A DNA stretch of 62,272 bases from Candidatus Taenariivivens baikalensis. GTDB lineage: Bacteria; Omnitrophota; Omnitrophia; Omnitrophales; Aquincolibacteriaceae. Location of the stretch: contig SICL01000009.1 in assembly GCA_009691445.1 (NCBI GenBank), positions 1 through 62,272 on the forward strand, read 5' to 3'. Shown in pieces: positions 28,245 to 36,947 of the stretch. The notes below the pieces were generated by a model that was given only the letters and a program-made list of their open reading frames with translations, did not search any database and was not told the origin of the DNA. The number at the start of each line of letters is the position of its first letter. Position 1 is the stretch's first letter. The position numbers and the translations under genes were made by a program.

Positions 28245-29954
28245 ATGAAAAAATATAAAAAACTGGCACCAATCAAATCCGGAAAAGCTAAAATTTTTCC
28301 TAAAAAGGAACATGTGGTTTCTTCAGTAAAAAAGCCGGTAATCTCCAAGGCAACTCCCGTTAAAAAATCCCTGATGACACTGGGTCCCAGCATGAAAAAA
28401 TCTGACAATGCGGGGAATAAAAAGCCTCCCCTGACTCGGAAGCAAATCAGTGATCTTCTTCCGTCCGGCTCCGCACCTTTGGCCAAACCGTCAGCGGCGG
28501 TTGCGTCTATTGAGAAAAATAAGATTGCAGCGGTCGCGCCCAAGATTCACGCCTCGGATGATGAAATGATTGTTGAGGATGATAAGCCTATTTCTACCAA
28601 GAAGGAGAATGCCTCTGAGGAGGAAGATGGTGGAAGTGGAGGGGGGATTGAGGAATACGGCCGTTCCCGAATGGATGATCCCGTGCGCATGTATTTGCGG
28701 CAGATGGGGCAGATCCCTTTATTAACTCGTCAGGAAGAAATTGCCATCGCGAAAAAAATCGAAGATTGCGAAGATGAGCTTAAGCGCGCCGTGTATGAAG
28801 CCAAAGCTTCGCGTTTTGAAGTTCTTGAGCTGGCGCGCAAGATTGTGAATGATGAGGTTAATCTTGAATCGATTATTGATGAAGAGCAGCAAACTACGAT
28901 TCTTACGATCAAGCGCAAATTAGCAAAGCTCGTTGGTAAGTTACGCGCTTCCCGTAAATCCGCGAATTTGGTGGATCTTCTCATGCAATTCAACCTCAAT
29001 GTTGGTATTGTGGAGAAAATCGTTTCTGGTTTACGTTCTAAAATAGCGTTGCTTAAAACCCTTCGGGATGAAATTGAAAAAGGGCGACCCAAGGCGGAGC
29101 ACGGTTCGGTTGCACAAATTCAAAAGCAGTGCCGTCAAATTGTCCGGGAGCTTGGCGAGAGCGAAAAGAAGGTTCAGGAACGTTTTAATGTAATCAATCG
29201 GCGGGAGCGTGAGCTGACTCGTGCTAAAAAAGCCCTAGTCGCTGCCAATCTCCGTCTTGTCGTGAGTATTGCGAAAAAATATACGAACCGTGGCCTTTCT
29301 TTCCTCGATCTGATTCAGGAAGGGAATATCGGGCTCATGAAGGCCGTGGATAAATTTGAGTACAAGCGCGGCTATAAGTTCTCGACCTATGCGACGTGGT
29401 GGATTCGTCAGGCGATTACGCGCTCGATTGCGGATCAGGCCAGAACGATTCGTATCCCTGTCCATATGATTGAAACCATTAATAAGTTTTATCGTGCCTC
29501 CCGTCATTTAGTGCAGGAAACCGGCCGTGAACCGACGCCTGAAGAAGTTGCCCAGGTTATGAAGATGCCAGTTGAAAAGGTCAAAGGGATATTAAAGATT
29601 GCTCAGGAGCCTATCAGCCTCCAGACGCCGATTGGTGATGAGGGGGATACGACTTTTGGAGATTTCATTGAAGACAAATCTGCAGTTTCTCCTGCCAACG
29701 CAACCGCCTATAGTATGCTCAAAGAACAGATGGATGATGTGCTCTTGACGCTCACCGAACGTGAAGAGAAGGTGCTGCGTCTCCGATTTGGTATTGGAGA
29801 TGGTTATCCCCGTACGCTTGAAGAAGTGGGACAGATCTTTAATGTAACGCGCGAACGTGTTCGACAGATTGAGGCCAAAGCTCTTCGCAAGCTTCGGCAT
29901 CCTACGCGGTCCAGGAAACTTGAAAGTTTCATGGATGTTAAGCTGAGTGATTAG
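28245..29954 (+). CDS. rpoD: Principal sigma factor RpoD (sigma-70)
   Basis: A 569-residue protein. Region 1.2 is [21 protein letters not shown]; regions 2.1-2.4 include [31 protein letters not shown] and [12 protein letters not shown]; region 3 starts HMIETINK; region 4 has the helix-turn-helix [20 protein letters not shown]. The first 130 residues are Lys/Pro/Ser-rich low complexity instead of a recognisable region 1.1, an oddity that may be lineage specific. A non-conserved helical insert sits between 1.2 and 2.1, as in many sigma-70 proteins. A TATAAT at about 28194 may be its own -10 box. The consensus promoters seen across the window fit this factor. Confidence 0.96.
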   Translation: MKKYKKLAPIKSGKAKIFPKKEHVVSSVKKPVISKATPVKKSLMTLGPSMKKSDNAGNKKPPLTRKQISDLLPSGSAPLAKPSAAVASIEKNKIAAVAPKIHASDDEMIVEDDKPISTKKENASEEEDGGSGGGIEEYGRSRMDDPVRMYLRQMGQIPLLTRQEEIAIAKKIEDCEDELKRAVYEAKASRFEVLELARKIVNDEVNLESIIDEEQQTTILTIKRKLAKLVGKLRASRKSANLVDLLMQFNLNVGIVEKIVSGLRSKIALLKTLRDEIEKGRPKAEHGSVAQIQKQCRQIVRELGESEKKVQERFNVINRRERELTRAKKALVAANLRLVVSIAKKYTNRGLSFLDLIQEGNIGLMKAVDKFEYKRGYKFSTYATWWIRQAITRSIADQARTIRIPVHMIETINKFYRASRHLVQETGREPTPEEVAQVMKMPVEKVKGILKIAQEPISLQTPIGDEGDTTFGDFIEDKSAVSPANATAYSMLKEQMDDVLLTLTEREEKVLRLRFGIGDGYPRTLEEVGQIFNVTRERVRQIEAKALRKLRHPTRSRKLESFMDVKLSD

Positions 29955-29984
29955 GCTTTCCTGATAGAACTGTCATTCTATATC

Positions 29985-30120
29985 TCCCGCGGTTGTTATT
30001 CTAAGCGAAGTGTCCGCTGAAGGACGGATTCGTCCGGCGAATTGTGGTGGAAAGAATCTTAGGATAAACTCCAGCCGAAGAATCTCCGGAGAGATCCTTT
30101 GCTTCGCTCAGGATGAACCG
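29985..30120. repeat. GATCCTTTGCTTCGCTCAGGATGA-type repeat region
   Basis: Contains AAGAATCTTAGGAT, AAGAATCTCCGGAGAGATCC and TTTGCTTCGCTCAGGATGA in opposed orientation, plus GGACGGATTCGTCC. It is another intergenic palindrome family, between rpoD and tRNA-Ile2. Confidence 0.7.
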
Positions 30121-30150
30121 TGTTTTTTGGGGGACTCCAAATCCGCATGC

Positions 30151-30224
30151 GGGCCTGTAGCTCAGTCGGTTAGAGCAGGCGACTCATAATCGCTTGGTCC
30201 CTGGTTCGAGTCCAGGCAGGCCCA
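30151..30224 (+). tRNA. tRNA-Ile2 (anticodon CAU, lysidine type)
   Basis: A 74-nt cloverleaf: acceptor GGGCCTG/CAGGCCC, D-stem GCTC/GAGC, anticodon loop CTCATAA, T-arm CCTGG-TTCGAGT-CCAGG, discriminator A. The anticodon CAU could mean Met, but the arm AGAGCAGGCGACTCATAATC is the hallmark of E. coli-type minor tRNA-Ile, whose C34 is changed to lysidine by TilS to read AUA. CCA is not encoded. It follows rpoD. Confidence 0.93.
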
Positions 30225-30533
30225 TTTTGAGCCCGAGAATTTGATTCAGTTTAAAAAAAATCACCCGATATATATCAAGGTGAAAGTCCACATGGAGAGC
30301 TTCACGCGAAGAAATTGTATCGATTGTGTAAAAATAAGTTGACACCTATTTTAGTTTCACAGATAATTTTCCCAGAAGTACTCATTATTGTAAGCAATTA
30401 CATTAATGTGGGTTAAAAAGTGATACTCGCCTTTCAAGCTTAAAGCGTGCTGAGTGAATAATATTTGGCATGTAAATTGTTAGTCAGTCAGGAAACAATA
30501 GAGACTTTAGTGTCAAACCAAGGGGGGGAAGTA
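30225..30533 (+). other. Intergenic region between tRNA-Ile2 and porin
   Basis: A 309-bp gap. It holds a weak hairpin after the tRNA (TCACC ... GGTGA, about 30266-30290), the porin promoter at 30339 and a long 5' leader of about 160 nt. No gene or known riboswitch was recognised. Confidence 0.5.
30339..30367 (+). promoter_or_regulatory. Predicted sigma-70 promoter for the porin
   Basis: TTGACA (30339-30344), a 17-bp spacer and GATAAT (30362-30367). Transcription would begin near 30374, leaving a leader of about 160 nt before the porin ATG. Confidence 0.65.
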
Positions 30534-31883
30534 ATGAGAGAACTAATAACGAAGATGACGGTGCTTGCGCTGCTAGTAGGTTTTTGCGCAGTTGCACCAG
30601 TTTTTGCAGATTCAAATGAAGTGACCGCTCTTCAAGGGCAGGTGCAAGGCTTGACGGATAAACTCAATGATATCGAACGCCAGTTACGTGCTGTTGAAAG
30701 CAAAGCAGGCGCGCCCTCCTCTACCTATGTTGCTCCCGCGGGATCTTCGAAGGGTGGCTTAATGCATGTTGCCGAAGATATTAATATGGGCGGCTATTTG
30801 GATGTTCAGTGGAACAACAACTTTAACCAACCGCGTACACAAGGTGGAACGAACGCCTTGCTTCGTACCGTTCCTAATGGAACTGGCACGGGTGGAGCTC
30901 GAAGCAATACCGGACGCATTTTCGACCGATATGACGGTTCATTTGCGGTCAATGCATCAGAAATTTATTTTGAGAAGAAGGCTGAAAATGCAGGAGAAGC
31001 CGGATTCCGCACCGATATCCAGTTTGGTGAAGATGCCCATGTGGTGAATGGAAATGGAAGCGGCAATACTGATAATCTCGTGGATCTTCAGCAGGCGTAT
31101 ATTGAGTATTACACTCCTCTGAAAATCGAGAATGTGCTTGACCAAGTTAAGGTCAAGGCGGGTCGTTTTGTGACGCTTGCAGGCCTTGAGGTCATTGAAG
31201 CTCCGGACAATTGGAATATTTCCCGTTCCTATATGTTCGGTTTGGCCATTCCGTTTACCCATACGGGTGTTCGGACTCAAGCCAAGGTTATGAATTTTTT
31301 TGATGTCTATTTGGGCCTGAATAATGGTTGGGACCTAGCGGTAGATAACAATGCTTATAAGACAGTGGAAACTGGCATTGGTTATCAGCCCATCAATGGT
31401 TTGACCATGATGCACGCTTTTTATTTGGGTAATGAAAATGGAGGTCCGGGAGCACGGTCTCGATGGCTGCTTTCCAATACGGCATCCTATGCGGTTACCG
31501 ATAAATTGACGGTTGCGGCGGATGTTCAGGTTGCAAATCAGGAAAAAGCTATTGCCCAGAACATAAGCCCTCAAATTAATGATTATGATGCTCAGTGGTG
31601 GGGAGTTGCCGGATATGCAAAGTACAAACTTACCGACAAACTTAACATGGCGTATCGCGCTGAATTCTTTCGCGACGAAAGTCTTCTTCGCAGTGCAGCC
31701 GCGGGTGGTGATCCGATCGGCGATTCTATGTTTGAGCAAACTCTGACTGCAGAGTACCGCCTCACATCGAATTTGCTTGCTCGTGCCGAATTTCGTCATG
31801 ATATGGCAAATCGCGATCCTATTTTCGCTGGACGCGAGCCTTATCAGACCACGATCGCAAGTCAGTTGGTTTACTCTATCTAA
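30534..31883 (+). CDS. Outer-membrane beta-barrel porin (BBP2-like)
   Basis: 449 residues from the ATG at 30534, chosen because AAGGGGGGGAAG precedes it and a signal peptide starts there (MTVLALLVGFCAVAPVFA, cleavage before DSN). An in-frame upstream ATG at 30465 lacks both. A short coiled coil (about 27-55) is followed by alternating beta-strands to the C-terminus, which ends in an aromatic/hydrophobic strand (QLVYSI). The stretch with GRFVTLAGLEVIEAPDNWN, then SRSYMFGLAIPFTHTGVR, resembles the putative beta-barrel porin-2 family. It is likely a diffusion channel with unknown selectivity. A strong terminator follows. Confidence 0.85.
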   Translation: MRELITKMTVLALLVGFCAVAPVFADSNEVTALQGQVQGLTDKLNDIERQLRAVESKAGAPSSTYVAPAGSSKGGLMHVAEDINMGGYLDVQWNNNFNQPRTQGGTNALLRTVPNGTGTGGARSNTGRIFDRYDGSFAVNASEIYFEKKAENAGEAGFRTDIQFGEDAHVVNGNGSGNTDNLVDLQQAYIEYYTPLKIENVLDQVKVKAGRFVTLAGLEVIEAPDNWNISRSYMFGLAIPFTHTGVRTQAKVMNFFDVYLGLNNGWDLAVDNNAYKTVETGIGYQPINGLTMMHAFYLGNENGGPGARSRWLLSNTASYAVTDKLTVAADVQVANQEKAIAQNISPQINDYDAQWWGVAGYAKYKLTDKLNMAYRAEFFRDESLLRSAAAGGDPIGDSMFEQTLTAEYRLTSNLLARAEFRHDMANRDPIFAGREPYQTTIASQLVYSI

Positions 31884-31895
31884 GATTTAAAATAA

Positions 31896-31959
31896 GCACC
31901 CTGATCTCTTCACCTCCCTTGGTGAGCGACAACAAGTCAAGAGATCAGGGTGCCTTATT
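31896..31959 (+). terminator. Strong intrinsic terminator after the porin
   Basis: A perfect 15-bp stem, GCACCCTGATCTCTT (31896-31910) with AAGAGATCAGGGTGC (31939-31953), followed by CTTATTTTT. Confidence 0.9.
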
Positions 31960-31972
31960 TTTAGTGGCGATT

Positions 31973-32419
31973 ATGCGTCTATCGCAGTATATAAAAAAAC
32001 CCCTTCAAGATTACCTTCCGAAAGACCGCAGAATTTTTTCATTTTTTTTACTTATTTTTTGGCCCCTTTTTTTTACTTCCTGCGTCCATTCGGATAACAG
32101 TTTTTATTTCGGACATTACTCGGAAGCGGAATCCCTCTTTAACCACGGCGTGTATGAAAAAGCCATCCAAAAATACCAGGCCTATATTGATGAAAACCCT
32201 GAAGGTCATCTTGCGATTATCTCCCAATATTATATTGCCCGATCTTATGCGGCTCTTGGCCACCAAGAAGAAGCCAAAGGTCTTTATCAACAAATAATTC
32301 AAAAATATCCCGATGCGGTCTGGGCTCGTTTTTCTGAAACCCAGCTGAAAGATTTGCAAACCTCTTCGGATCTTACGGCGAGGCCGTCTCCTTCTGAAAT
32401 TTCTGTTTTCAAAACCTGA
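31973..32419 (+). CDS. TPR lipoprotein (BamD/YbgF-like)
   Basis: About 148 residues from the ATG at 31973. An in-frame ATG-less extension to 31919 falls inside the porin terminator and is rejected. A hydrophobic segment (FSFFLLIFWPLFFTSC) ends in a lipobox with Cys37, so the mature protein is probably a lipoprotein. Residues 49-120 contain two tetratricopeptide-like helical pairs (AESLFNHGVYEKAIQKYQAY and ARSYAALGHQEEAKGLYQQI). Such proteins serve in outer-membrane assembly or cell-division complexes. It is shorter than BamD, with fewer repeats, so it is not called BamD. Confidence 0.75.
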   Translation: MRLSQYIKKPLQDYLPKDRRIFSFFLLIFWPLFFTSCVHSDNSFYFGHYSEAESLFNHGVYEKAIQKYQAYIDENPEGHLAIISQYYIARSYAALGHQEEAKGLYQQIIQKYPDAVWARFSETQLKDLQTSSDLTARPSPSEISVFKT

Positions 32420-32429
32420 TTTTCCCATC

Positions 32430-32458
32430 TTTTCAATCGCCTCGTGGTGTGGTATTCT
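32430..32458 (+). promoter_or_regulatory. Predicted promoter for rnpB
   Basis: TTTTCA (32430-32435), a 17-bp spacer and TATTCT (32453-32458). The expected transcription start, around 32465, coincides with the 5' end of the RNase P RNA predicted from helix P1 pairing. Confidence 0.55.
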
Positions 32459-32464
32459 CAGCAC

Positions 32465-32806
32465 TGATCCTTTCAAGCCGTCGCTTCCCGCCTTTGGGTG
32501 GGGGGAGGAAAGTCCGGGCTTCATCGGGCAGCGTAGTGGGTAATACCCACCCCCACTAGCTTTTTTGTGGGCGGATTAGAGCCACAGAGACGAGTTCTCC
32601 GTTGTTTTTTTTGACGGAGAGGTGAAACGCGGCAATCTCTACGTGAAGAAAGGCCAAACAAATCTCTGCTTAGTCCTAAGCGCCCGCTTAGAGGGAAACC
32701 TGGAGATTGGGTAGGCCGAACGAGGCCTTGAGCAATCAAGGCCCTAGATAGATGACGGCCAGGTTCACTTCGGTGGACTACAGAACCCGGCTTATCGAAA
32801 GGGTTA
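32465..32806 (+). ncRNA. rnpB: RNase P RNA, class A
   Basis: It contains the invariant GAGGAAAGTCCGGGCT (5' P4 region), AGATAGATGACGGCC and ACAGAACCCGGCTTAT (3' P4 region). The ends are set by P1 pairing of ATCCTTTC (32467-32474) with GAAAGGGT (32797-32804). At about 342 nt it is a normal bacterial size. It is the catalytic subunit that matures tRNA 5' ends. An intrinsic terminator follows directly. Confidence 0.95.
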
Positions 32807-32809
32807 GAC

Positions 32810-32840
32810 ATGGAGGTGCCTCTGGGCACCTCCATCTTTT
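32810..32840 (+). terminator. Intrinsic terminator of rnpB
   Basis: An 11-bp stem, ATGGAGGTGCC (32810-32820) with GGCACCTCCAT (32825-32835), loop TCTG, followed by CTTTTT. Confidence 0.9.
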
Positions 32841-32853
32841 TCCATCTTTTTTC

Positions 32854-32882
32854 TTGACCGAATAGCATCTCATCGATAAGAT
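32854..32882 (+). promoter_or_regulatory. Predicted promoter of the pyr operon
   Basis: TTGACC (32854-32859), a 17-bp spacer and TAAGAT (32877-32882). It begins just after the rnpB terminator and would start the pyr leader near 32889. Confidence 0.6.
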
Positions 32883-32920
32883 GCGTCAACGTTAAACCTG
32901 GTTTTAGGTCCTTTTAAAGT

Positions 32921-33022
32921 GGTGCTGTGACACCAATAAAGGAGCAAAAATGTTAGCAGCGACATTTCAATCTAAGCTTTGTTTTTATGGTGCCCCGAGT
33001 TTTTTCTCGGGGCTTTTTTTTT
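32921..33022 (+). promoter_or_regulatory. pyr attenuator: pause hairpin, U-rich tract and intrinsic terminator
   Basis: The elements are GGTGCTGTGACACC (32921-32934), a short hairpin; a U-rich run in the coding strand just before the terminator (CTTTGTTTTTATGG, 32977-32990); and a terminator with an 8-bp stem, GCCCCGAG (32992-32999) with CTCGGGGC (33006-33013), followed by nine T residues (33014-33022). A leader peptide is translated through it. The order matches the E. coli pyrBI mechanism. There, low UTP slows polymerase in the U-rich stretch, the ribosome catches up and blocks the terminator. I see no clear PyrR binding-loop consensus. Confidence 0.72.
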
Positions 33023-33024
33023 GA
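32950..33024 (+). CDS. Predicted pyr leader peptide, 24 residues
   Basis: ATG at 32950 with the strong Shine-Dalgarno AAAGGAG (32938-32944), spacing 5 nt. It encodes 24 residues ([20 protein letters not shown] plus GLFF) and stops with TGA at 33022-33024. The reading frame crosses both arms and the T tract of the terminator, so a ribosome translating it would physically prevent hairpin formation. The stop is 4 nt from the likely pyrR ATG, which itself has no Shine-Dalgarno, suggesting reinitiation. It is too short for ordinary gene calling. Confidence 0.65.
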   Translation: MLAATFQSKLCFYGAPSFFSGLFF

Positions 33025-33028
33025 TCCC

Positions 33029-33583
33029 ATGATGACAACTCCCTCCAAACAAGTCCTCGACTCAGAAGGCATGGAAAAGGCGCTTGCACGCATTGCACAC
33101 GAGATTGTAGAGCGCAACCAGCAAATCGAAAGTGTGATCCTTGTGGGTATAAGGACGCGTGGCGTCTACCTCTCCCAACGGATTCAAAAGTGTATTCAGA
33201 AAATTAAAAACAGGGAATTGCCACTGGGCATTCTGGATATTACCCTTTACCGCGATGATTTGAGTGAGATTGGAGCCCGGGCCAGCGTGCGTGAGACTAA
33301 ATTGCCGGGAGACATCAAGGATAAGATTGTGGTTTTGGTGGATGATGTGCTTTTTACCGGCAGGACGATTCGAGCCGCTCTGGATGCGATCCATGATTTC
33401 GGAAGACCTAAAGCGATCCAGCTTGCAGTTTTGATTGATCGGGGACATCGGGAGCTTCCAATTAAAGCGGATTATGTGGGGAAAAACATACCTACGTCTC
33501 TCGACGAACAAGTCGTGGTTCAGATGAAAGAAGCGGACCCTCAGGATGAAGTTCTTGTGATGAAAAAGAGCGGGATATCATGA
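33029..33583 (+). CDS. pyrR: PyrR bifunctional regulator / uracil phosphoribosyltransferase
   Basis: About 184 residues from the ATG at 33029 (a second ATG is at 33032). The upstream in-frame ATG at 32987 is inside the terminator stem region and is rejected. The PRPP-binding motif is [31 protein letters not shown] and [12 protein letters not shown] are typical of PyrR. In the family it senses UMP and binds pyr mRNA, and it also makes UMP from uracil. Here it heads the operon, but no PyrR RNA site was recognised in the leader, so it may act mainly as the enzyme or bind a diverged site. Its end overlaps pyrB by ATGA. Confidence 0.92.
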   Translation: MMTTPSKQVLDSEGMEKALARIAHEIVERNQQIESVILVGIRTRGVYLSQRIQKCIQKIKNRELPLGILDITLYRDDLSEIGARASVRETKLPGDIKDKIVVLVDDVLFTGRTIRAALDAIHDFGRPKAIQLAVLIDRGHRELPIKADYVGKNIPTSLDEQVVVQMKEADPQDEVLVMKKSGIS

Positions 33584-34533
33584 GTGAATTTAAATGGGCC
33601 CGCAAAGATCTTCTCGGCCTTCGTGATCTTTCAAAGCAGGAAATCGAATTAATTCTTGATACCGCCAAATCCTTTCAAGAGGTCTCGGATCGCTCCGTCA
33701 AAAAAGTCCCGGCTCTGCGCGGCAAGACCGTCACCAATTTATTTTTTGAACCCAGCACCCGCACCCGGGTTTCCTTTGAACTCGCTGAAAAACGTTTAAG
33801 CGCGGATACCATCCACATTGCTTCATCGACCTCTAGTATGGTCAAAGGTGAGACGCTCAAAGATTCCCTCAGAAATATTGAAGCTCTCAAGGTCAATATT
33901 GTGGTTATGCGCCATCCTTCTTCCGGAGCGCCTCACCGCATGGCACCTCATTTCCAGGCGAGTATCATCAATGCCGGCGACGGCATTAATGAGCATCCCA
34001 CGCAGGCACTGCTTGATATGTTTACCGTTCGCGAAAAAAAAGGGAAAATTGACGGGATGAAAGTCACATTTATCGGAGATATTCTTCACAGCCGCGTAGC
34101 ACGTTCCAACATTTGGGGACTGACAAAGATGGGCGCGCAGGTCACGGTTTGCGGGCCCAAGACCTTGCTTCCTCCTTCCATTGAAAAATTGGGAGTGAGG
34201 GCAACCACGGATTTAAGAGAGGCGGTGAAGGATGCGGATGTCATTAACCTTCTTCGCATTCAGCTTGAACGTCAAAAGGAGTCCTATTTTCCAAGCATCC
34301 GGGAATATGTGACCGCTTATCAAATCAACCAGGAAGTCCTGAAACTTGCAAAACCGGATGTCGTAATCATGCACCCCGGGCCGGTGAACCGTGGTATTGA
34401 AATCACAAGCGAAGTTTTGGATGGTCCTTTCTCAGTGATTCTAGATCAAGTGACCAATGGTCTTGCAGTCCGGATGGCAGTTTTGTATCTGCTTGCCGGA
34501 ACATCTCAGCGGGAAGAAAAGGTGGCGGAATGA
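33580..34533 (+). CDS. pyrB: Aspartate carbamoyltransferase catalytic subunit
   Basis: A 317-residue protein. The carbamoyl-phosphate site is [24 protein letters not shown] and MHPGPVNRG are the conserved aspartate-site motifs. It joins carbamoyl phosphate to aspartate, the first committed step of UMP synthesis. It overlaps pyrR and pyrC by 4 bp each, showing tight translational coupling. No pyrI regulatory-subunit gene is present, so control probably acts through the leader. Confidence 0.97.
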   Translation: MSEFKWARKDLLGLRDLSKQEIELILDTAKSFQEVSDRSVKKVPALRGKTVTNLFFEPSTRTRVSFELAEKRLSADTIHIASSTSSMVKGETLKDSLRNIEALKVNIVVMRHPSSGAPHRMAPHFQASIINAGDGINEHPTQALLDMFTVREKKGKIDGMKVTFIGDILHSRVARSNIWGLTKMGAQVTVCGPKTLLPPSIEKLGVRATTDLREAVKDADVINLLRIQLERQKESYFPSIREYVTAYQINQEVLKLAKPDVVIMHPGPVNRGIEITSEVLDGPFSVILDQVTNGLAVRMAVLYLLAGTSQREEKVAE

Positions 34534-35804
34534 AATATCTGATTCGTGATGTGTGTTTAGTGGATCCCAAACGCAAGCGGGAAGAAGTGACGGATGTGCT
34601 GATTGAGAACGGAAAGATCTCGGAAATTTCGAAATCTATTTCAGCATCTGACGCGGAAACGATTGAAGGTAAAGGAAAGCACCTGGTTCCTGGATTTATT
34701 GATCTGCATACTCATTTTCGCGAACCGGGATTTGAAACCAAGGAGACTATTTATACTGGCTCAATGGCGGCTTTGAAGGGAGGCTTTGTCGCCTCGGTTT
34801 CTATGCCTAATACCCAGCCGGCCTGTGACAATCAGGGAGTCATTGATTTGATTATTCGTAAAGCCAAAGAAGTTCCTTACAGGATTTTTCCTACCGGAAC
34901 TATCAGCAAAGGGCGTGAAGGAAAAGAACTTACGGAAATGGCTGACCTCAAAAAAGTTGGAATTATCGGGGTGACCGATGACGGAGACTGGGTTCCAGAT
35001 TCACTTTTGATGCGTCGCGCCATGGATTATGCGGCTATGCTGGATCTGATTGTGATGAGCCACTGTGAGGATAAACGTCTTGCTGCAGGCGGGGTCATGA
35101 ATGAAGGGCTTAGTTCCACCAAACTCGGACTTCCGGGAATTCCGGGAGCGAGTGAAGAAATTGCCGTTGCCCGTGATATTGAGTTGGCGCGTTTGACTGG
35201 CGCGCATTTACATGTCTGTCATATTTCCACAGCTCGTGCCATGGAACTGGTTCGCCGCGCAAAACAGGAAAAACTCCGCATTACCGCCGAAGTCACACCG
35301 CATCATTTATCGCTGACAGACGAAGCTTTGGAAGGTTACAATACGAATTATAAAATGAATCCTCCGCTTCGTGAAAGTGAAGATGTGAAAGCGCTTCGTC
35401 AGGGTCTTCGAGAAGGAATCATTGATTGCATTGCCACCGATCATGCGCCTCACACTCAGGAAGATAAAATGGCCGAGTATGATCACGCACCGTTTGGTGT
35501 GATTGGTCTTGAAACCGCTTTTGGAGTGGTGATGACCGAACTTTTTCACGGAGAAAAATGGAGTCTTGAGGAAATCCTGCGTGCGATGGCAGTGCGTCCT
35601 TCGGAAATCCTGAAACTGGGTCCGGAGTTTGGCGGAATCCAGAAAGGCTGTGAAGCGAATATCACGCTGGTAGATTTAAACCGTGAATGGATCGTAGAGC
35701 CAGCGGAACTGCGCTCCAAGTCCAAGAACTCTTGTTTTATGAAACGCAAACTTAAAGGCCGAGTGATTGCTACGGTGTGTGCCGGCAAGTTGTGGAAATT
35801 TTAA
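34530..35804 (+). CDS. pyrC: Dihydroorotase (class I)
   Basis: A 424-residue amidohydrolase. Metal ligands are HTH in [12 protein letters not shown]; other site motifs are [19 protein letters not shown] and [10 protein letters not shown]. It cyclises carbamoyl aspartate to dihydroorotate. It is of the longer class I type that often associates with PyrB, in keeping with the 4-bp overlap of the two genes. Confidence 0.96.
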   Translation: MKYLIRDVCLVDPKRKREEVTDVLIENGKISEISKSISASDAETIEGKGKHLVPGFIDLHTHFREPGFETKETIYTGSMAALKGGFVASVSMPNTQPACDNQGVIDLIIRKAKEVPYRIFPTGTISKGREGKELTEMADLKKVGIIGVTDDGDWVPDSLLMRRAMDYAAMLDLIVMSHCEDKRLAAGGVMNEGLSSTKLGLPGIPGASEEIAVARDIELARLTGAHLHVCHISTARAMELVRRAKQEKLRITAEVTPHHLSLTDEALEGYNTNYKMNPPLRESEDVKALRQGLREGIIDCIATDHAPHTQEDKMAEYDHAPFGVIGLETAFGVVMTELFHGEKWSLEEILRAMAVRPSEILKLGPEFGGIQKGCEANITLVDLNREWIVEPAELRSKSKNSCFMKRKLKGRVIATVCAGKLWKF

Positions 35805-35823
35805 TCAAAAGGACCCGTGTCTT

Positions 35824-36933
35824 GTGAAAGCTTACTTAGCCTTAGAAGATGGTTTGTTTTTTGAGGGAGAGGGTTTCGGAGCCCAAGGAGAAACCTTTGG
35901 AGAGGTGGTATTCAATACTTCTCTCACGGGCTATCAGGAAATTTTGACGGATCCCTCTTACAAAGGGCAGATCGTAGCCATGACGTATCCTCACATTGGC
36001 AATTATGGCATCAATGCCGAGGACGAAGAATCAGATCGTCCGTGGGTTGAAGGGTTTATTGTTAAAGAGTTGAGTCCCGTGGTGAGCAATTACCGCTCGG
36101 CGGAATCGCTTCATGATTATCTAAAACGCCACGGAAAAATTGCGATTCAGGGAATTGATACACGGAAACTCGTCAAGCATTTGCGGGATCATGGCGCTAA
36201 AAAGGGCGTGCTCTCTACCATTGATGGCGATGCTAAACGCCTTGTGGAAAAGGCGCAAAAATCTTCGAGCATTGTCGGTGTGGATCTCATCAAAGAAGTT
36301 ACCTGTAAAAAGTCTTACAGCCTTGATGAAGCTCTTCTTAAGGGGTTTGAATGGGGAAGCGCTCCGTCCAAAGCAAAAAAGAAAATCATTGCGATCGATT
36401 GCGGGATCAAACGCAATATCCTTCGCAAATTCAACCAGCATGATTTTTCTGTGACCGTGGTTCCTGCTTCGGCCTCAGCCGCGGAGATTTTAAATCATAA
36501 ACCGGATGGTCTCTTCCTTTCGAATGGTCCGGGAGATCCGGATGCGGTTCCCTATGTCGTGGAAACAGTGCGGAATCTGATCGGCAAAGTTCCGATCTTT
36601 GGAATCTGTTTTGGCCATCAGATGCTGGGCCTTGCTCTCGGGGGAACCACGTCCAAGCTTAAGTTCGGACATCGCGGCGGCAATCATCCGGTGATGGATC
36701 TGAAAACTCAGAAGATCGAAATCACTTCGCAGAATCACGGCTTTGTGGTGGATCTGGATTCTCTGGATCAAAGCCAGGTGGAAATTACGCACGTGAATTT
36801 AAATGACAAAACGCTGGAAGGGATGAGGCATAAAAAGCATCCAATTTTTTCAGTCCAGTATCATCCTGAGAATTCCCCGGGGCCGCATGACAGCGATTAT
36901 CTATTTCAACGTTTTCGAGAAATGATAGGTTAA
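35824..36933 (+). CDS. carA: Carbamoyl-phosphate synthase small subunit
   Basis: 369 residues from the GTG at 35824 ([20 protein letters not shown]), preceded by AAAAGGA. A longer frame upstream overlaps pyrC and lacks family similarity. The N-terminal domain has [15 protein letters not shown]. The glutaminase has Cys in [11 protein letters not shown] and the His/Glu pair in [12 protein letters not shown]. It releases ammonia from glutamine for CarB. It follows pyrC in the operon. Confidence 0.95.
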   Translation: MKAYLALEDGLFFEGEGFGAQGETFGEVVFNTSLTGYQEILTDPSYKGQIVAMTYPHIGNYGINAEDEESDRPWVEGFIVKELSPVVSNYRSAESLHDYLKRHGKIAIQGIDTRKLVKHLRDHGAKKGVLSTIDGDAKRLVEKAQKSSSIVGVDLIKEVTCKKSYSLDEALLKGFEWGSAPSKAKKKIIAIDCGIKRNILRKFNQHDFSVTVVPASASAAEILNHKPDGLFLSNGPGDPDAVPYVVETVRNLIGKVPIFGICFGHQMLGLALGGTTSKLKFGHRGGNHPVMDLKTQKIEITSQNHGFVVDLDSLDQSQVEITHVNLNDKTLEGMRHKKHPIFSVQYHPENSPGPHDSDYLFQRFREMIG

Positions 36934-36947
36934 GGACCGGAATATTT

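Noticed and set aside
30151..30224. Initiator or elongator tRNA-Met
   Set aside because: The anticodon is CAU, but the D and anticodon arms match the minor Ile tRNA and not Met tRNAs.
32521..32889. 122-codon minus-strand ORF
   Set aside because: Antisense to rnpB, which is a confident structural RNA.
33580..34533. Ornithine carbamoyltransferase instead of pyrB
   Set aside because: Motifs and the surrounding pyr genes fit aspartate carbamoyltransferase.
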